In this document: in pieces, positions 21,362-30,039 of the stretch
How positions within the stretch are numbered: the stretch's first letter is position 1
Layout of the letters: the number at the start of each line of letters is the position of its first letter
From: Phycisphaerae bacterium
Lineage (GTDB): Bacteria; Planctomycetota; Phycisphaerae; SM23-33
Direction: 5' to 3'
NCBI GenBank assembly: GCA_009783465.1
Contig: WRDM01000030.1
Coordinates: 1 to 35,144 of the forward strand
DNA length: 35,144 bases
Translations under genes and position numbers: made by a program
Notes under the pieces: model-generated
Databases searched by the model: none
Seen by the model: the letters and a program-made list of their open reading frames with translations, nothing else
Told to the model about the DNA's origin: nothing

Positions 21362-22128
21362 CGGGAAGTCCTCAACGTTTGCCGCGAAGCCGCCCGCGCC
21401 GGCGGCGGTGACGGCGGAAGCGCAACCGACTCGCTCGTCGCGTCGCGAATCACGTCGCCAGGCCGATGCAGCCGCGTGAAATCCAACATCGAGTCATACG
21501 CCGCCGCCACCGTCGCCCAGGGCGTCCCCGCGAACTCCGCCGCCACGCGACGATACAACGTCTGCGACAGCGCCGCGTCGCTGGACCGCTTGCAATGGGC
21601 CATCTGCAACAGCAGATACGCCTGCTCGGCGCCTTCGCTGGCCTGCACCGCCTGCTCGAAAAATCCGTACGCTTCCTCAAGATGCCCCGTCTTTTGCAGG
21701 GCGGCGCCCAACAAGGCGGCCTCGTCGGCGGGCAGGCCCTTGAGCGCCCGCAGGGCGGCCAACTGGTCGGCATCCAACGCGTCAGCCGCTCTCGCGTCGG
21801 CCTGCGCGGGCTGCGTCGTTGTTCCCGCATGGTTTTCCGACTCCGCGTCGCCCGCCGCGTCGGTCAACGGATTCCGCACCGCCGGCGGATTCGACACAGG
21901 CCAATCGCGACGCGGCGAAATCTGCGTCGCCTTGAGTTTGTCGATCGCCTCCCGCAGCCGTTGACTCTCCGCGGAGTCCGCGTCGCCTAGCGGGGCCATG
22001 CTTTCACGAACCGTCGCCCGCATCCCGCTGGCATCGGCAGGCCTGCTCGTCGGCTCCGCCGCCCGCGCCAAGGCCGCCGACATCAACACCACACACAACA
22101 AAAACAATAAAATCAACCAACGCGTCAT
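21358..22128 (-). CDS. Secreted or membrane-anchored TPR-like protein
   Basis: 256 aa. A signal peptide or N-terminal anchor (MTRWLILLFLLCVVLMSAAL, cleavage near ARAAE) is followed by the lineage-typical PTSRPAD stretch. A disordered, Ala/Thr/Gln-rich middle follows. A helical block of one or two TPR-like units runs at about residues 118-210 (ADEAALLGAALQKTGHLEEA ... QAYLLLQMAHCKRSSDAA). ATGA overlaps with both neighbours (22125-22128 and 21358-21361) show tight coupling to the TPR/STN protein and the regulator. Probably periplasmic; role in flagellar assembly not known. Confidence 0.75.
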   Translation of the reverse strand: MTRWLILLFLLCVVLMSAALARAAEPTSRPADASGMRATVRESMAPLGDADSAESQRLREAIDKLKATQISPRRDWPVSNPPAVRNPLTDAAGDAESENHAGTTTQPAQADARAADALDADQLAALRALKGLPADEAALLGAALQKTGHLEEAYGFFEQAVQASEGAEQAYLLLQMAHCKRSSDAALSQTLYRRVAAEFAGTPWATVAAAYDSMLDFTRLHRPGDVIRDATSESVALPPSPPPARAASRQTLRTSR

Positions 22129-24734
22129 GACCCACCCCCCGCCGCCAGCCGCGTCGCCGCCGTGCCGAGACGCGAGTACACCGCCGCCGCTTTCTCAGGC
22201 CGATGCAACGCCACATACGCCCGGCCCAACAGGCTCACCGCCCGCTCGCGAAGCGCCGTATCACGAATCGCCGTCACCAGATCCTCCAGCAACGCGACCG
22301 TCTGGAGCGGCTTGTCCAACAACAAACAAATCTCCGCCAACTCCACCGCGGCGGCCGACGAATCCTCCGGCGCCAACTTCGGTATCCAGGTCGTCAACAG
22401 CCGCTGGGCCTGCTCTAATTCGTCCGCCTGCCGATAACACCGCGCCAACTCCACCTGCACGCGAGCGTACTGCCGCGCGTCGTGAATCGCGTCCAGCCGC
22501 CCCCGCGCGAACACCAACGCCTTGTCCGTCAGCCCCGTCCGCGCGTACGCCGAGATCGTCAGCAGCACGTACTGGAAATTCTGATCCTCCGTCAACGCGT
22601 GATTCGACAACGCCGCCAATGCCGACAGCGCCCCGCCGAACCGGCCTCGCTCCAACTGAACCTCCGCCAGCAGCAGCGCCGCCTCCACCATCATCTGCCC
22701 GTCGACCAGCCGCACCACGTCCCGCAGGCACCCCACCGCCGACACGGGCTTGTCCACGGCCAGGTAACTCCGCGCCAACGCCAGATTCGCCGTCGCCAGC
22801 GTCGCGGGGGCGGGCTTCGTTTCGGCACGCAGGAACCGCCCGATCCACGCGATGGCCTCGGCGTGCAGCCCTAACCGCTGATAACACAACCCCGCCGACA
22901 ACGCCGCCGACGCCTGAACCGAATCCGCCGGCTGACGGAAATATACCCGCTCGAAAATCTTCAACGCCTCCCGGTGCAGCCCCTCCTCCATCGTCGCCTG
23001 ACCCAGCGACAACTCCACCTCGTCCAAGGCCGCGTAATCCGGGAATAAATCCAACAAGTCCGACAAATCCTTGCGGGCCCTGGCATAGTCCTTCAGCCCC
23101 AGCCGCAACACCGCGCACCGATACAGCGCCCGCGGCGCGATCCGGTCGCGACGGTATCGACTGGCCACCAACTGATACTCATTCACCGCCGCCGCCAGCT
23201 CGCCCTGGGCCTCCAGCATGCCGCCCACCGCGTACAACGCCTCGCCCACGTTGCGGTCCGCCGCATACCGCAACGCGTATCGCCGCCAGGCCGCCTGGGC
23301 CTCACTGGCCAACACCTGCCGCTGACGCGACTGCTCCTGGATCGAGCCGGCGTCGAGAATCTCGATCCGGTCGCCGACGCATCGGCCGATCAGCCCCGCC
23401 ACGCCGCACGCCAACTCCACCGCACGCGACGGATTCACGCCCGGCAGCGAGAGCGTCACCGCTCGCTGACGCACGGTGGCGGGCACGTTCACCCAGTGAA
23501 CGTCCATGCCCGACGCCAGCGCGATCTTCGCCATCACGTCCGCCAGCGGCGCCCGCGAACAACGAACCGAATACAACGCCGCCCCGCTCGACGGCACGCG
23601 GTTCACCACCGTTGTCAGCGGCAACTCGCCCGCTGAACCCTGCGCGAGCAGCAGCCGCAGCGGCTTTTCATCCAGCCCGGCGAACGGGTCGGCCTGGGGA
23701 ATCTCCTTCCACGGCGACGTCCACTGGCCGCCCCACAGCAGCACGGCCTTGTCCGTCATGGCGCGGGCGGCGAGGTAATCGCACTGGGCCTGAAACGCCG
23801 CCACCGACGACGACTCCGATGCGGCTGCGGACACCAACGCCTGCATCGCCAGCGACCGCGCGCGGAGGTGCTGACCTTCCAGCAACGCCAGCGCGGCCAA
23901 CTGATACAACGACGCGGCCCGGACCATCGGGCTGCGGCTTTGCGACGTGGCCTGATACAGCGGCTCACATTCGTCGATCTGATTCAACTGCACGTGGCAA
24001 TTGGCCAGGCGGAGCCGCAGGAAATCGCACACCAGCCTGTCGCCGGGCAGTTTCTCCCACTGGCTGACCAGTTGGGCGTACTGCTCCCTCGCCTGGGCGT
24101 AGTTGCCGGCGCGGTAATCTTTTTCGGCCTGCTCCCACGAGAGCGACGCCGGCGAGGCAAGGCGGACGAGTTGCGTCGGTTCATCCGTGAGCGCCCAGGC
24201 GGATGGCGACGTGACGTTTTCGTGGGTTGGCGGAGTCGGCGACGTGTGCGTAATGGGCGAGTGGATGACCGACTTGGCCGTGCCGCTCTGGGCGGGCGAA
24301 GGCGTGGTGATGACCTTGATGACAATGAAGGCCGTCACCAGCAGCAGGACGGCGTTGGCGCCCAGTACGACGGAAAGCACGGGCAGCCGCCGCCGGCTCA
24401 TTTCGGCGACGATCTCCCTGCCTGGTTCGATCTCCCGCCCTGGTTCGGCCTCGGCGGACGAATCGGCCACGGACGCTTCACGGAACGCGGTTGCATTGAG
24501 CGCGGCCTCGCCGCTCGCCGAGGCGGTGAGTTTCTCCGCGACGTCCGACGGACGGCTCGCGGCAGGCTCGTCGTCAAGCGATGTCTTGGCCGATTTGCTC
24601 ACCGGCGGCCTGGCCGACAATGCCGCCACCGCCGCCTGAATCGCCGCCTGGGCGGCCGCCTTATCCTGAGGCGCGTCACCACCCGACACGGGGCCGTTCG
24701 GCACGGGACTGCTCGAATTATTGTTCACGTCCAC
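22125..24734 (-). CDS. Membrane-anchored TPR protein with a central STN-like domain
   Basis: 869 aa from GTG 24734. The frame extends further upstream, but those starts lie inside or before the sigma-54 promoter at 24776-24791, so they would not be transcribed from it. GAGGA lies about 8 nt before the GTG, similar to the RBS of the regulator gene. Cytoplasmic disordered Ala/Ser-rich part about 1-110; one membrane segment about 117-141 (VLSVVLGANAVLLLVTAFIV); TPR-like helices about 200-330. An STN-type domain follows at about 387-462 (YSVRCSRAPLADVMAKIALA then VTLSLPGVNPSRAVELACGV), as in secretins and TonB receptors, then many TPR units to the end. First gene of the flagellar transcript. I infer a periplasmic scaffold; function unknown. 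Confidence 0.8.
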   Translation of the reverse strand: MDVNNNSSSPVPNGPVSGGDAPQDKAAAQAAIQAAVAALSARPPVSKSAKTSLDDEPAASRPSDVAEKLTASASGEAALNATAFREASVADSSAEAEPGREIEPGREIVAEMSRRRLPVLSVVLGANAVLLLVTAFIVIKVITTPSPAQSGTAKSVIHSPITHTSPTPPTHENVTSPSAWALTDEPTQLVRLASPASLSWEQAEKDYRAGNYAQAREQYAQLVSQWEKLPGDRLVCDFLRLRLANCHVQLNQIDECEPLYQATSQSRSPMVRAASLYQLAALALLEGQHLRARSLAMQALVSAAASESSSVAAFQAQCDYLAARAMTDKAVLLWGGQWTSPWKEIPQADPFAGLDEKPLRLLLAQGSAGELPLTTVVNRVPSSGAALYSVRCSRAPLADVMAKIALASGMDVHWVNVPATVRQRAVTLSLPGVNPSRAVELACGVAGLIGRCVGDRIEILDAGSIQEQSRQRQVLASEAQAAWRRYALRYAADRNVGEALYAVGGMLEAQGELAAAVNEYQLVASRYRRDRIAPRALYRCAVLRLGLKDYARARKDLSDLLDLFPDYAALDEVELSLGQATMEEGLHREALKIFERVYFRQPADSVQASAALSAGLCYQRLGLHAEAIAWIGRFLRAETKPAPATLATANLALARSYLAVDKPVSAVGCLRDVVRLVDGQMMVEAALLLAEVQLERGRFGGALSALAALSNHALTEDQNFQYVLLTISAYARTGLTDKALVFARGRLDAIHDARQYARVQVELARCYRQADELEQAQRLLTTWIPKLAPEDSSAAAVELAEICLLLDKPLQTVALLEDLVTAIRDTALRERAVSLLGRAYVALHRPEKAAAVYSRLGTAATRLAAGGGS

Positions 24735-24775
24735 CAAGGAAGTCCTCAATGCGCACCATGAGTCAAGCACAGACA

Positions 24776-24791
24776 TGCAACAGGCGTGCCA
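24776..24791 (-). promoter_or_regulatory. Sigma-54 promoter of the flagellar operon
   Basis: On the minus strand: TGGCAC-GCCTG-TTGCA, a full match to the sigma-54 -24/-12 consensus (TGGCAC-N5-TTGCW) with the essential GG and GC correctly spaced. Transcription would start near 24764, 30 nt before the GTG at 24734. Two sigma-54 activators are encoded nearby (19895-21361 and 25099-26700). Confidence 0.88.
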
Positions 24792-24898
24792 GAAGCAAGA
24801 ATTGAACAATCAGAGGGAAATGTGTATGAAATCGCGGCGCGATGCGGAGTTGGCTTGTCTCTTTACGCTGTAGGATGTCCCTGACGATAAGCGTACAT

Positions 24899-25025
24899 TT
24901 ATACGTCTTCGCGAAGACCGAGCGGGATTACACGGATTTAAGGATTTAAGGACTTCTCGTTCCGTACGGCAACCCAGTAATCCGTTAATCCGCGTAATCC
25001 CGCTCGGTCTTAAAGAAGTCGTATA
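24899..25025. repeat. Inverted repeat E16 (8-nt unit GGATTTAA)
   Basis: Left arm 24899-24951 (TATACGTCTTCGCGAAGACC, GAGCGGGATTACACGGATTTAAGG with GGATTTAA repeated), right arm about 24979-25025 (complementary, with gaps). It lies between the sigma-54 promoter and the upstream regulator gene. Confidence 0.8.
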
Positions 25026-25044
25026 AACTACCTCTCGTCGTACA

Positions 25045-25075
25045 CAACGTTCTACAACGCAGAAAGGCAGAGCCA
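25045..25075. repeat. Single arm of the TACAACGCA...GGCAGAGCC family
   Basis: CGTTCTACAACGCAGAAAGGCAGAGCC. Paired copies of this arm form the inverted repeats at 10476-10592 and 28674-28853. Here it is single, next to E16 and about 25 nt downstream (minus strand) of the regulator stop codon. Confidence 0.7.
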
Positions 25076-25098
25076 CATCCGCGACGTAACGTACACCC

Positions 25099-26700
25099 TT
25101 ACAATATCGCCATGTCGTGTGGGTCGAGGTCGGCGGTTGGGTCGTCGGGGCGGATGTTGTAGCGTTTGAGTTTCGCGTGGAGCGTCGCCCGCGTGATGCC
25201 CAGCAGGGCGGCGGCCCGGGTGCGTTGCCAGCCGGTTTCCTTCAGCGCCCGGCGGATAAACTCGCGTTCGGCAGCCTCCAGCGAGAAATCGCCCGACGCA
25301 AACGGCGAGGCGGCCTCGGGCGGATTCGGTGACGCGTCGGCCATGGCATACGATTCGCCGCCAGGCAGGACATTCGGCGCAGGCTCCACGTCATCCATCG
25401 CCCGGCCCGGCGGCGGCAAATCGTTCCCGCCCGGCGCGGAAAAATCTTCCTCGGGCCAATCGACAGGCGGTGGCACCGGCACGGACACGGCAACCGTCGG
25501 GGCGGCCGCGGCGGGCGTGTCGAGGATCAAGCTTCGCGGCGTGATTTCCGCCGAGCGTTCCAGAATCAGCGCCCGCTCCATCACGTTGCGAAGTTCGCGG
25601 ACGTTGCCAGGCCAGTCATGCGTCATCAGTTTCGCCGACGCCACCGCGCTGATCGCGTGCGGCTGATCCTTGCGAAGCTGCAAATGTTCGGCGAAATATT
25701 GGGCCAGCAGCGGAATATCCTGCCGCCGCCGCGGATCCCGCAGCGGGGCCAGCGTCACGGGGAACACGGCGAGTCGATAATACAAGTCGCCGCGAAAACG
25801 CCCCTTGTTGACCTCCTCCAGCAGGTTGCGATTGCTCGAGGCGATGATCGTCGCATTGCAGGCGATGTCGTTCGTGCCGCCGACTTTGCGGAACGTCCGC
25901 TCCTGAAGCACACGGAGCAGCTTGGCCTGGAGATCCGGGGCCATTTCGCTGATTTCGTCGAGGAACAAACTGCCGTCGCCGGCCTGCTCGAACAGCCCCA
26001 CGCGTTCACGGTCGGCGCCGGTGAACGAGCCTCTCGCGTGGCCGAACAGTTCGCTCTCCAACAGGCTGGCCGTCAGGGCGGCGCAGTTGACGGCGACGAA
26101 TTTCTCCCCGCCGCCGTACCGCCACGCGTGAACGGACCGGGCGGCCAATTCCTTGCCCGTGCCCGTCTCGCCCAATATCAGCACGGGATTGCAACGACTT
26201 TCCGCCACCAGGCGAAGGGTTTCCAACATGGCGCGGACGGCGGGGCTTTGCCCCACCATCGGCACGCCGGGCGGGCAGTGGTCGCAGAAGAACCGCCCCA
26301 CGCGGCTGCGGGCGCGGATGCTCTCGAACCGCATGCCCTCGACGAGCCGCTGCAAACTCAGCGGATCCAGCGGACTGCGGAGAACGTCATACGCCCCGCC
26401 GCGGACGAGCCGCACGGCCAGGTCGACGTCGGGATGATCATTCAGCACGACCACGGGCAGCGATGGCTGCGTGGACTTGACGAACTCCAGCAGGGCCATC
26501 GTTTCGGAGAAGGCAACGGTTTCGCTGACCACGACCAGGTCGGGCGCGGAGATGCGAAGGATGCCCATGCCCTGCTCGACGGTGTCGGCAGGACAGATTT
26601 TTCGAGTAAACCGCGATAATTCCGCGTGAGCACCGACTGACTGGCCAGGTCGTCCAATGACCACGGCCATCTGAAACACATTACGGGACTGGGGATTCAT
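25099..26700 (-). CDS. Sigma-54 enhancer-binding protein with a pseudo-receiver domain (FleQ-like)
   Basis: 533 aa from ATG 26700, which has GGGAG 6 nt upstream; an in-frame GTG at 26724 is the alternative. The N-terminal domain keeps the receiver fold ([12 protein letters not shown] ... [20 protein letters not shown], then [13 protein letters not shown]), but the phospho-acceptor Asp is Ser59 and the conserved Lys is Ser109, so it should not be phosphorylated in the usual way. A CDHC pair lies in the linker. AAA+ domain: Walker A GETGTGKE (177-184), GSFTGA at 224-229 (a Ser variant of GAFTGA), Walker B LFLDE. After a Pro-rich linker of about 80 residues comes a Fis-type HTH ([20 protein letters not shown]). 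It is a likely master activator of the sigma-54 flagellar promoter. Confidence 0.9.
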   Translation of the reverse strand: MNPQSRNVFQMAVVIGRPGQSVGAHAELSRFTRKICPADTVEQGMGILRISAPDLVVVSETVAFSETMALLEFVKSTQPSLPVVVLNDHPDVDLAVRLVRGGAYDVLRSPLDPLSLQRLVEGMRFESIRARSRVGRFFCDHCPPGVPMVGQSPAVRAMLETLRLVAESRCNPVLILGETGTGKELAARSVHAWRYGGGEKFVAVNCAALTASLLESELFGHARGSFTGADRERVGLFEQAGDGSLFLDEISEMAPDLQAKLLRVLQERTFRKVGGTNDIACNATIIASSNRNLLEEVNKGRFRGDLYYRLAVFPVTLAPLRDPRRRQDIPLLAQYFAEHLQLRKDQPHAISAVASAKLMTHDWPGNVRELRNVMERALILERSAEITPRSLILDTPAAAAPTVAVSVPVPPPVDWPEEDFSAPGGNDLPPPGRAMDDVEPAPNVLPGGESYAMADASPNPPEAASPFASGDFSLEAAEREFIRRALKETGWQRTRAAALLGITRATLHAKLKRYNIRPDDPTADLDPHDMAIL

Positions 26701-26950
26701 CCATGTCTCCCAACCCTCCAACACACATTAGTCACCGCATTACAGGCAATCTAAATTTTATCCCTCAACCGTTCATTGTCTCCAATCCGTTCAAATTTAT
26801 CCACAGGAAGCCAATGAGTTATCCTCAGCATATACACCATATTGCCTGCTATGCAAGTTTTTTCCAAATTATCCTTACATATTGTTATATCCCATCTTAA
26901 AGACGAATTAAATGGATCTATAATTTATTCGTTAATTTCGTTCGATAGAG
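26701..26950. other. AT-rich upstream region with a perfect DnaA box and relatives
   Basis: Much more AT-rich than the surroundings. TTATCCACA (26797-26805) is a perfect E. coli-type DnaA box. TTATCCCTC (26758), TTATCCTCA (26819) and TTATCCTTA (26869) are same-orientation variants. No gene is supported. It is likely the promoter and leader region of the regulator gene at 26700; no consensus promoter stands out. Confidence 0.4.
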
Positions 26951-26951
26951 A

Positions 26952-27121
26952 CAAGCCAGTAGCCAATAGCCAGCAGCCAATAGGTACGGAAAAACAAGGA
27001 CGAAAAGGCAGTGAAAGCGGAAACGATTGTGCCGTAACGAAAAATCGCTAGCCGTTGTGATACGTAAACACGCCCTGCCATACCTGCTGGCTACTGGCTA
27101 TTGGCTACTGGCTGCTGGCTT
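26952..27121. repeat. Tandem-arm hairpin element E12 (7-nt unit AGCCAGT/TGGCTAC)
   Basis: Left arm 26952-26985, right arm 27082-27121, four to five 7-nt units each. The loop (GGTACGG ... GACGAAAAGGCAGTGAAAGCGG ... GCCATACCT) is homologous to the E9 loop read in reverse and to E13. It lies 45 nt beyond the beta-helix gene's stop. Confidence 0.9.
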
Positions 27122-27165
27122 GTCCCCCTCGAACGAATCGCTCGCCCACGCCATGAAACGGAAAC

Positions 27166-28623
27166 TCATTCCCGCCGGAAATCGAACGTTTCGGGCGTTT
27201 TAAAGTCTTTCTCGCGACAGGAGAGGAATCTTGGGTCGGCGTAGGTGTTGTTCGTGCATTTTTCGGAAAAACGTTCAAACGCCGCAAAGCCGACCGACAG
27301 ATCCCCGACGGTCATCACGCGGTCCCTGCCGCCGTCGCCCGTACGGAAGATGGTGTTCTCCTGAATGATCGTCGTGTCGGCGAACCGGGCCTGGCGGAAC
27401 ATAAACGCCGGGCCTCCGCTCGTCACCAGCACGTTGCGACGGAACGTGTTGCCGTCGAACGAACTCCTCTGCCGGCTGGCGGTGTCGTTGAACAGCACCG
27501 CCGCATACGTCGACGTCGGGTAGCGATCGAACGGATCATGCAACCCCACCCACACGATGTTGTCCTCAAAAACGTTCCCCGTCTGGTCATATGGCCGAAT
27601 GGCGTCGTCGGAGCTGTCGTAGTTATACAGACAGATGCCCTGCTTGGCGTTGTTGAAGATCACATTGCCAACAATCGTCGAGTCGCGTACGCCCTGCATC
27701 AACTGCACGCCCGCCTGGCCATTGGTGTGAATGATGTTGCCCTCGATCCGCAACCCCGTCACCCGCCCGTTGTGCTGGATGCCCTGTTGCCCGTTGCGAT
27801 AAATCAGGCAGTTCCGCACGACGAGGTTGCTGTTGGGTTTCTCGCGGCTGCCGAGATAAATCCCGTGTTCGTGCGGATTGTCGTGAATCACGCAGGATTC
27901 GATCGTCACGTCGTGCAGGTCCTGCATGGCGATGATGCCCCAGAAATGGTTGCGGATCTCCAGGTTCGCCAGGCGGATGTCGCGGGAGTGGTTCATCGTC
28001 ACGCCGCGGCCAAGGCGTTTGGGATGCGAGTTGTCGCAGAGAAATCCCTCGATGACGAGGTGGCGACAGTTCGCCAGGTCGATGCAGGCGTGGGTGGCGT
28101 CGAGGATGACGTGGGCGCCCGGTTCGGCGAGGAGGAAGATCGGCTGGTCTTGTTTGCCCTGAAGGCCTCGGGCGGCGATGAGGGTTTCGCCGGTGTATTT
28201 TCCTTCGAGAAACACGGCCGCGTCGCTGGGGCGAAGCTGTTTGGCGATTTTCGCGAAGGAGGCGAAGGGTTTGTCCGCCCGGCCTGGCTGACCGGCGGCG
28301 TCGTTGCCGACGGGCGAGATGTAGTACACCTGCCCGCTCACGCCGCGGGCGGCGAGGAGTTTTTCCATCGACCCCGCCGCCTTGACCGCGCTGGCGGCGG
28401 TGTTCACGTCAGGATCGCCGTCATCGGCGTCAGGCCCGTTCGGACTGCCAGGCCCATACCCGTCGCCGTCGGTGTCGATGTAGTACGCGTTGGTCAACCC
28501 CTTGCCCAGCGGAATCACCGCCGGCCTCGACGCCGGCCCGGACTCCGCCGCCGCGTCACACACACACGCCATCGCCGCGACAACAACCGCCACACCCCAT
28601 AAACGAATCATCGCCGCCCCCAT
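27166..28623 (-). CDS. Secreted right-handed beta-helix protein
   Basis: 485 aa. Signal peptide (IRLWGVAVVVAAMACVCDAAA) then GPASRPA. A short Asp/Gly calcium-binding-type segment follows (IDTDGDGYGPGSPNGPDADD, like thrombospondin type 3 or dockerin loops), as in the 'metal-binding motif' proteins of planctomycetes. From about residue 95 a parallel beta-helix begins with VYYISPVGNDAAGQPGRADK, typical of DUF1565/pectate-lyase-like folds, with repeated rungs such as VTIESCVIHDNPHEHGIYLG, LVVRNCLIYRNGQQGIQHNG and STIVGNVIFNNAKQGICLYN. It is probably a polysaccharide-binding or -cleaving surface protein; no catalytic set is obvious. Start at 28623 or 28611 (the latter gives a tighter signal peptide). 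Confidence 0.85.
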   Translation of the reverse strand: MGAAMIRLWGVAVVVAAMACVCDAAAESGPASRPAVIPLGKGLTNAYYIDTDGDGYGPGSPNGPDADDGDPDVNTAASAVKAAGSMEKLLAARGVSGQVYYISPVGNDAAGQPGRADKPFASFAKIAKQLRPSDAAVFLEGKYTGETLIAARGLQGKQDQPIFLLAEPGAHVILDATHACIDLANCRHLVIEGFLCDNSHPKRLGRGVTMNHSRDIRLANLEIRNHFWGIIAMQDLHDVTIESCVIHDNPHEHGIYLGSREKPNSNLVVRNCLIYRNGQQGIQHNGRVTGLRIEGNIIHTNGQAGVQLMQGVRDSTIVGNVIFNNAKQGICLYNYDSSDDAIRPYDQTGNVFEDNIVWVGLHDPFDRYPTSTYAAVLFNDTASRQRSSFDGNTFRRNVLVTSGGPAFMFRQARFADTTIIQENTIFRTGDGGRDRVMTVGDLSVGFAAFERFSEKCTNNTYADPRFLSCREKDFKTPETFDFRRE

Positions 28624-28673
28624 GAAAACCTATTATAGTCACGTCGTCCTGATGGTTCGTGTAAACGTGGATC

Positions 28674-28853
28674 TGGCTCTGCCTGTTTGCGTCGTAGAAC
28701 GTTAAAAACAACTGATCGGCCTCCCCGGTCTCGCGTCGGACGTGGCGGCACACAACCGCGAAGCGGCGTCGTTTTTAGCCCAGAGCGAGCGTACTTGCGA
28801 GCCCTGGGGACAAGACTATTTTCAACGTTCTACAACGCAAACAGGCAGAGCCA
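28674..28853. repeat. Composite inverted repeat E17
   Basis: Arms 28674-28703 and 28824-28853 are complementary at 29 of 30 positions (TGGCTCTGCCTGTTTGCG...). The loop carries CTCCCCGGTCTCGCGTCGGA, CGCGAAGCGGCG and CCCAGAGCGAGCG...GAGCCCTGGGG, a variant of the left half of the nested repeat at 9520-9885. It abuts the lipid-kinase gene stop (28866). Confidence 0.88.
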
Positions 28854-28865
28854 TCTCCGGCGTCA

Positions 28866-29795
28866 TTACTCCGCCCGGAAAGGCCAGAAGGTCCAGCCGG
28901 CGCGGCGTGGGGGGACCAGGAGTTTGAGTTGGCTGGGCTGGACGCTGATGTCCAGCGGCGTGGCTGGGCCGATGTCGCCGTCGACCTGGCTGGGGACGGG
29001 CGTGGCGGTGCGGATCGTCGCGTGGCGGAAGCGGCGGTACACCACGTCGCCTTTGACGGGATGTTGTCGCAGCAGCGTCCAGGCCGCGTGAAGCACCAGC
29101 GACGTCTGCTCGCGGCAGCGGAAAACGACCATGTCCAGCATGCCGTCGTCGAACTGGGCGTCGCGGCAGATTCGCAGCCCGACGGCGTAGCGCGAGATAT
29201 TCCCCACAAACGCCAAGCCGAAATCGTCGAACACCGTCTCCCCGTCGCACTCGACGTGCATTTTCGGAAAATCGTGCTCCCAGAACGTCCGCCAGATCGG
29301 CCAAAAATACGACAGGTGGCTGATATGCCCCGTGCGAATGGCCGACAGTCGGCGGACAACCTCGCCGTCGAAGCCGATACCGATGATCAGCAGGAAACTT
29401 TGCCCGTTGACCCGTCCCACGTCGCACGAGACGAGTTGCCCGTGCTGGAGAATGTTGGCGACGCCGCGCGCGTCGGCGGGGATGCGGAGTTCCTTGGCCA
29501 GCAGATTCTCCGTACCGGCGGGGCAGGCGATGATGGGCACGCTCGTGCCGGCCAGCCCGCTGGCGACTTCGTTGACGGTGCCGTCGCCGCCCCAGACGAT
29601 AACGGCGGAGGCGTCGTTGGCGATTGCGCGAGCCCGGTCGGTGGCATCGTCGGGCGCCCGCGTCGTGTACTCCACCACGTCAAACCCCGCCGCACGCAAC
29701 TCGTGCCGAACGTCGGCCAACACCAGCCGCTTGCCCCCATGGCCACTATGCGGATTGATAATAATATGGACCGGCAAGTCCTTGTTCACGGTCAT
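28866..29795 (-). CDS. YegS/DagK-family lipid kinase
   Basis: 309 aa from ATG 29795. It is expected to phosphorylate diacylglycerol or a related lipid at the inner membrane face. Family motifs: INPHSGHGGKR near the N-terminus, VIVWGGDGTVNEVASGL (the GGDGT nucleotide loop), CPAGTENLLAKEL (the GT-N-A motif) and GIGFDGEVVRRL, followed by the second beta domain with DDGMLDMVVF. The upstream frame back to 29879 adds a very basic stretch (RTPRKRKAQGR) not typical of the family and is judged untranslated; the RBS for 29795 is weak, so the start is uncertain. The substrate cannot be decided from sequence. Confidence 0.88.
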   Translation of the reverse strand: MTVNKDLPVHIIINPHSGHGGKRLVLADVRHELRAAGFDVVEYTTRAPDDATDRARAIANDASAVIVWGGDGTVNEVASGLAGTSVPIIACPAGTENLLAKELRIPADARGVANILQHGQLVSCDVGRVNGQSFLLIIGIGFDGEVVRRLSAIRTGHISHLSYFWPIWRTFWEHDFPKMHVECDGETVFDDFGLAFVGNISRYAVGLRICRDAQFDDGMLDMVVFRCREQTSLVLHAAWTLLRQHPVKGDVVYRRFRHATIRTATPVPSQVDGDIGPATPLDISVQPSQLKLLVPPRRAGWTFWPFRAE

Positions 29796-29895
29796 ACGAT
29801 TCTTTATACGACGCGGCGGCGCGAATGGCAACGTCCTGCCTTGGGCTTTCCGTTTTCGTGGCGTACGTGAGAGAGTCATTCAAGGGCACCGTTTC

Positions 29896-30036
29896 AGCCA
29901 GTAGCCAATAGCCAGTAGCCATCAGGTATGGCGGTGTTTGTTGTTCCGCACACGATCCCGGTGTGACGCCACTGGCATACCCATTCCCGCTTTCATTGCT
30001 ATTTCGCCCTCGGCTTTCCATACCTATTGGCCATGG
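29896..30036. repeat. Tandem-repeat element E13 (7-nt unit AGCCAGT)
   Basis: Left arm 29896-29926 (four units). The loop is homologous to E9 (GGTATGGCGGTG ... CATTCCCGCTTTCATTGC...TTTCGCCC...CCATACCT). The right arm is reduced to CTATTGGCCATGG (30024-30036). It merges into E2. Confidence 0.8.
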
Positions 30037-30039
30037 CCA

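Noticed and set aside
22426-22440. Sigma-28 -10 octamer on the plus strand near 22433
   Set aside because: It lies inside the TPR/STN coding region, pointing at no gene; treated as chance.
21998-24067. A 689-codon open frame on the plus strand
   Set aside because: It is antisense to the TPR/STN gene, very rich in Pro, Arg and Thr, with no domain pattern. High GC keeps it open by chance.
24735-24809. Longer start for the TPR/STN gene (TTG 24809 or ATG 24776)
   Set aside because: These codons lie in or upstream of the sigma-54 promoter and would not be transcribed from it; they also lack an RBS.
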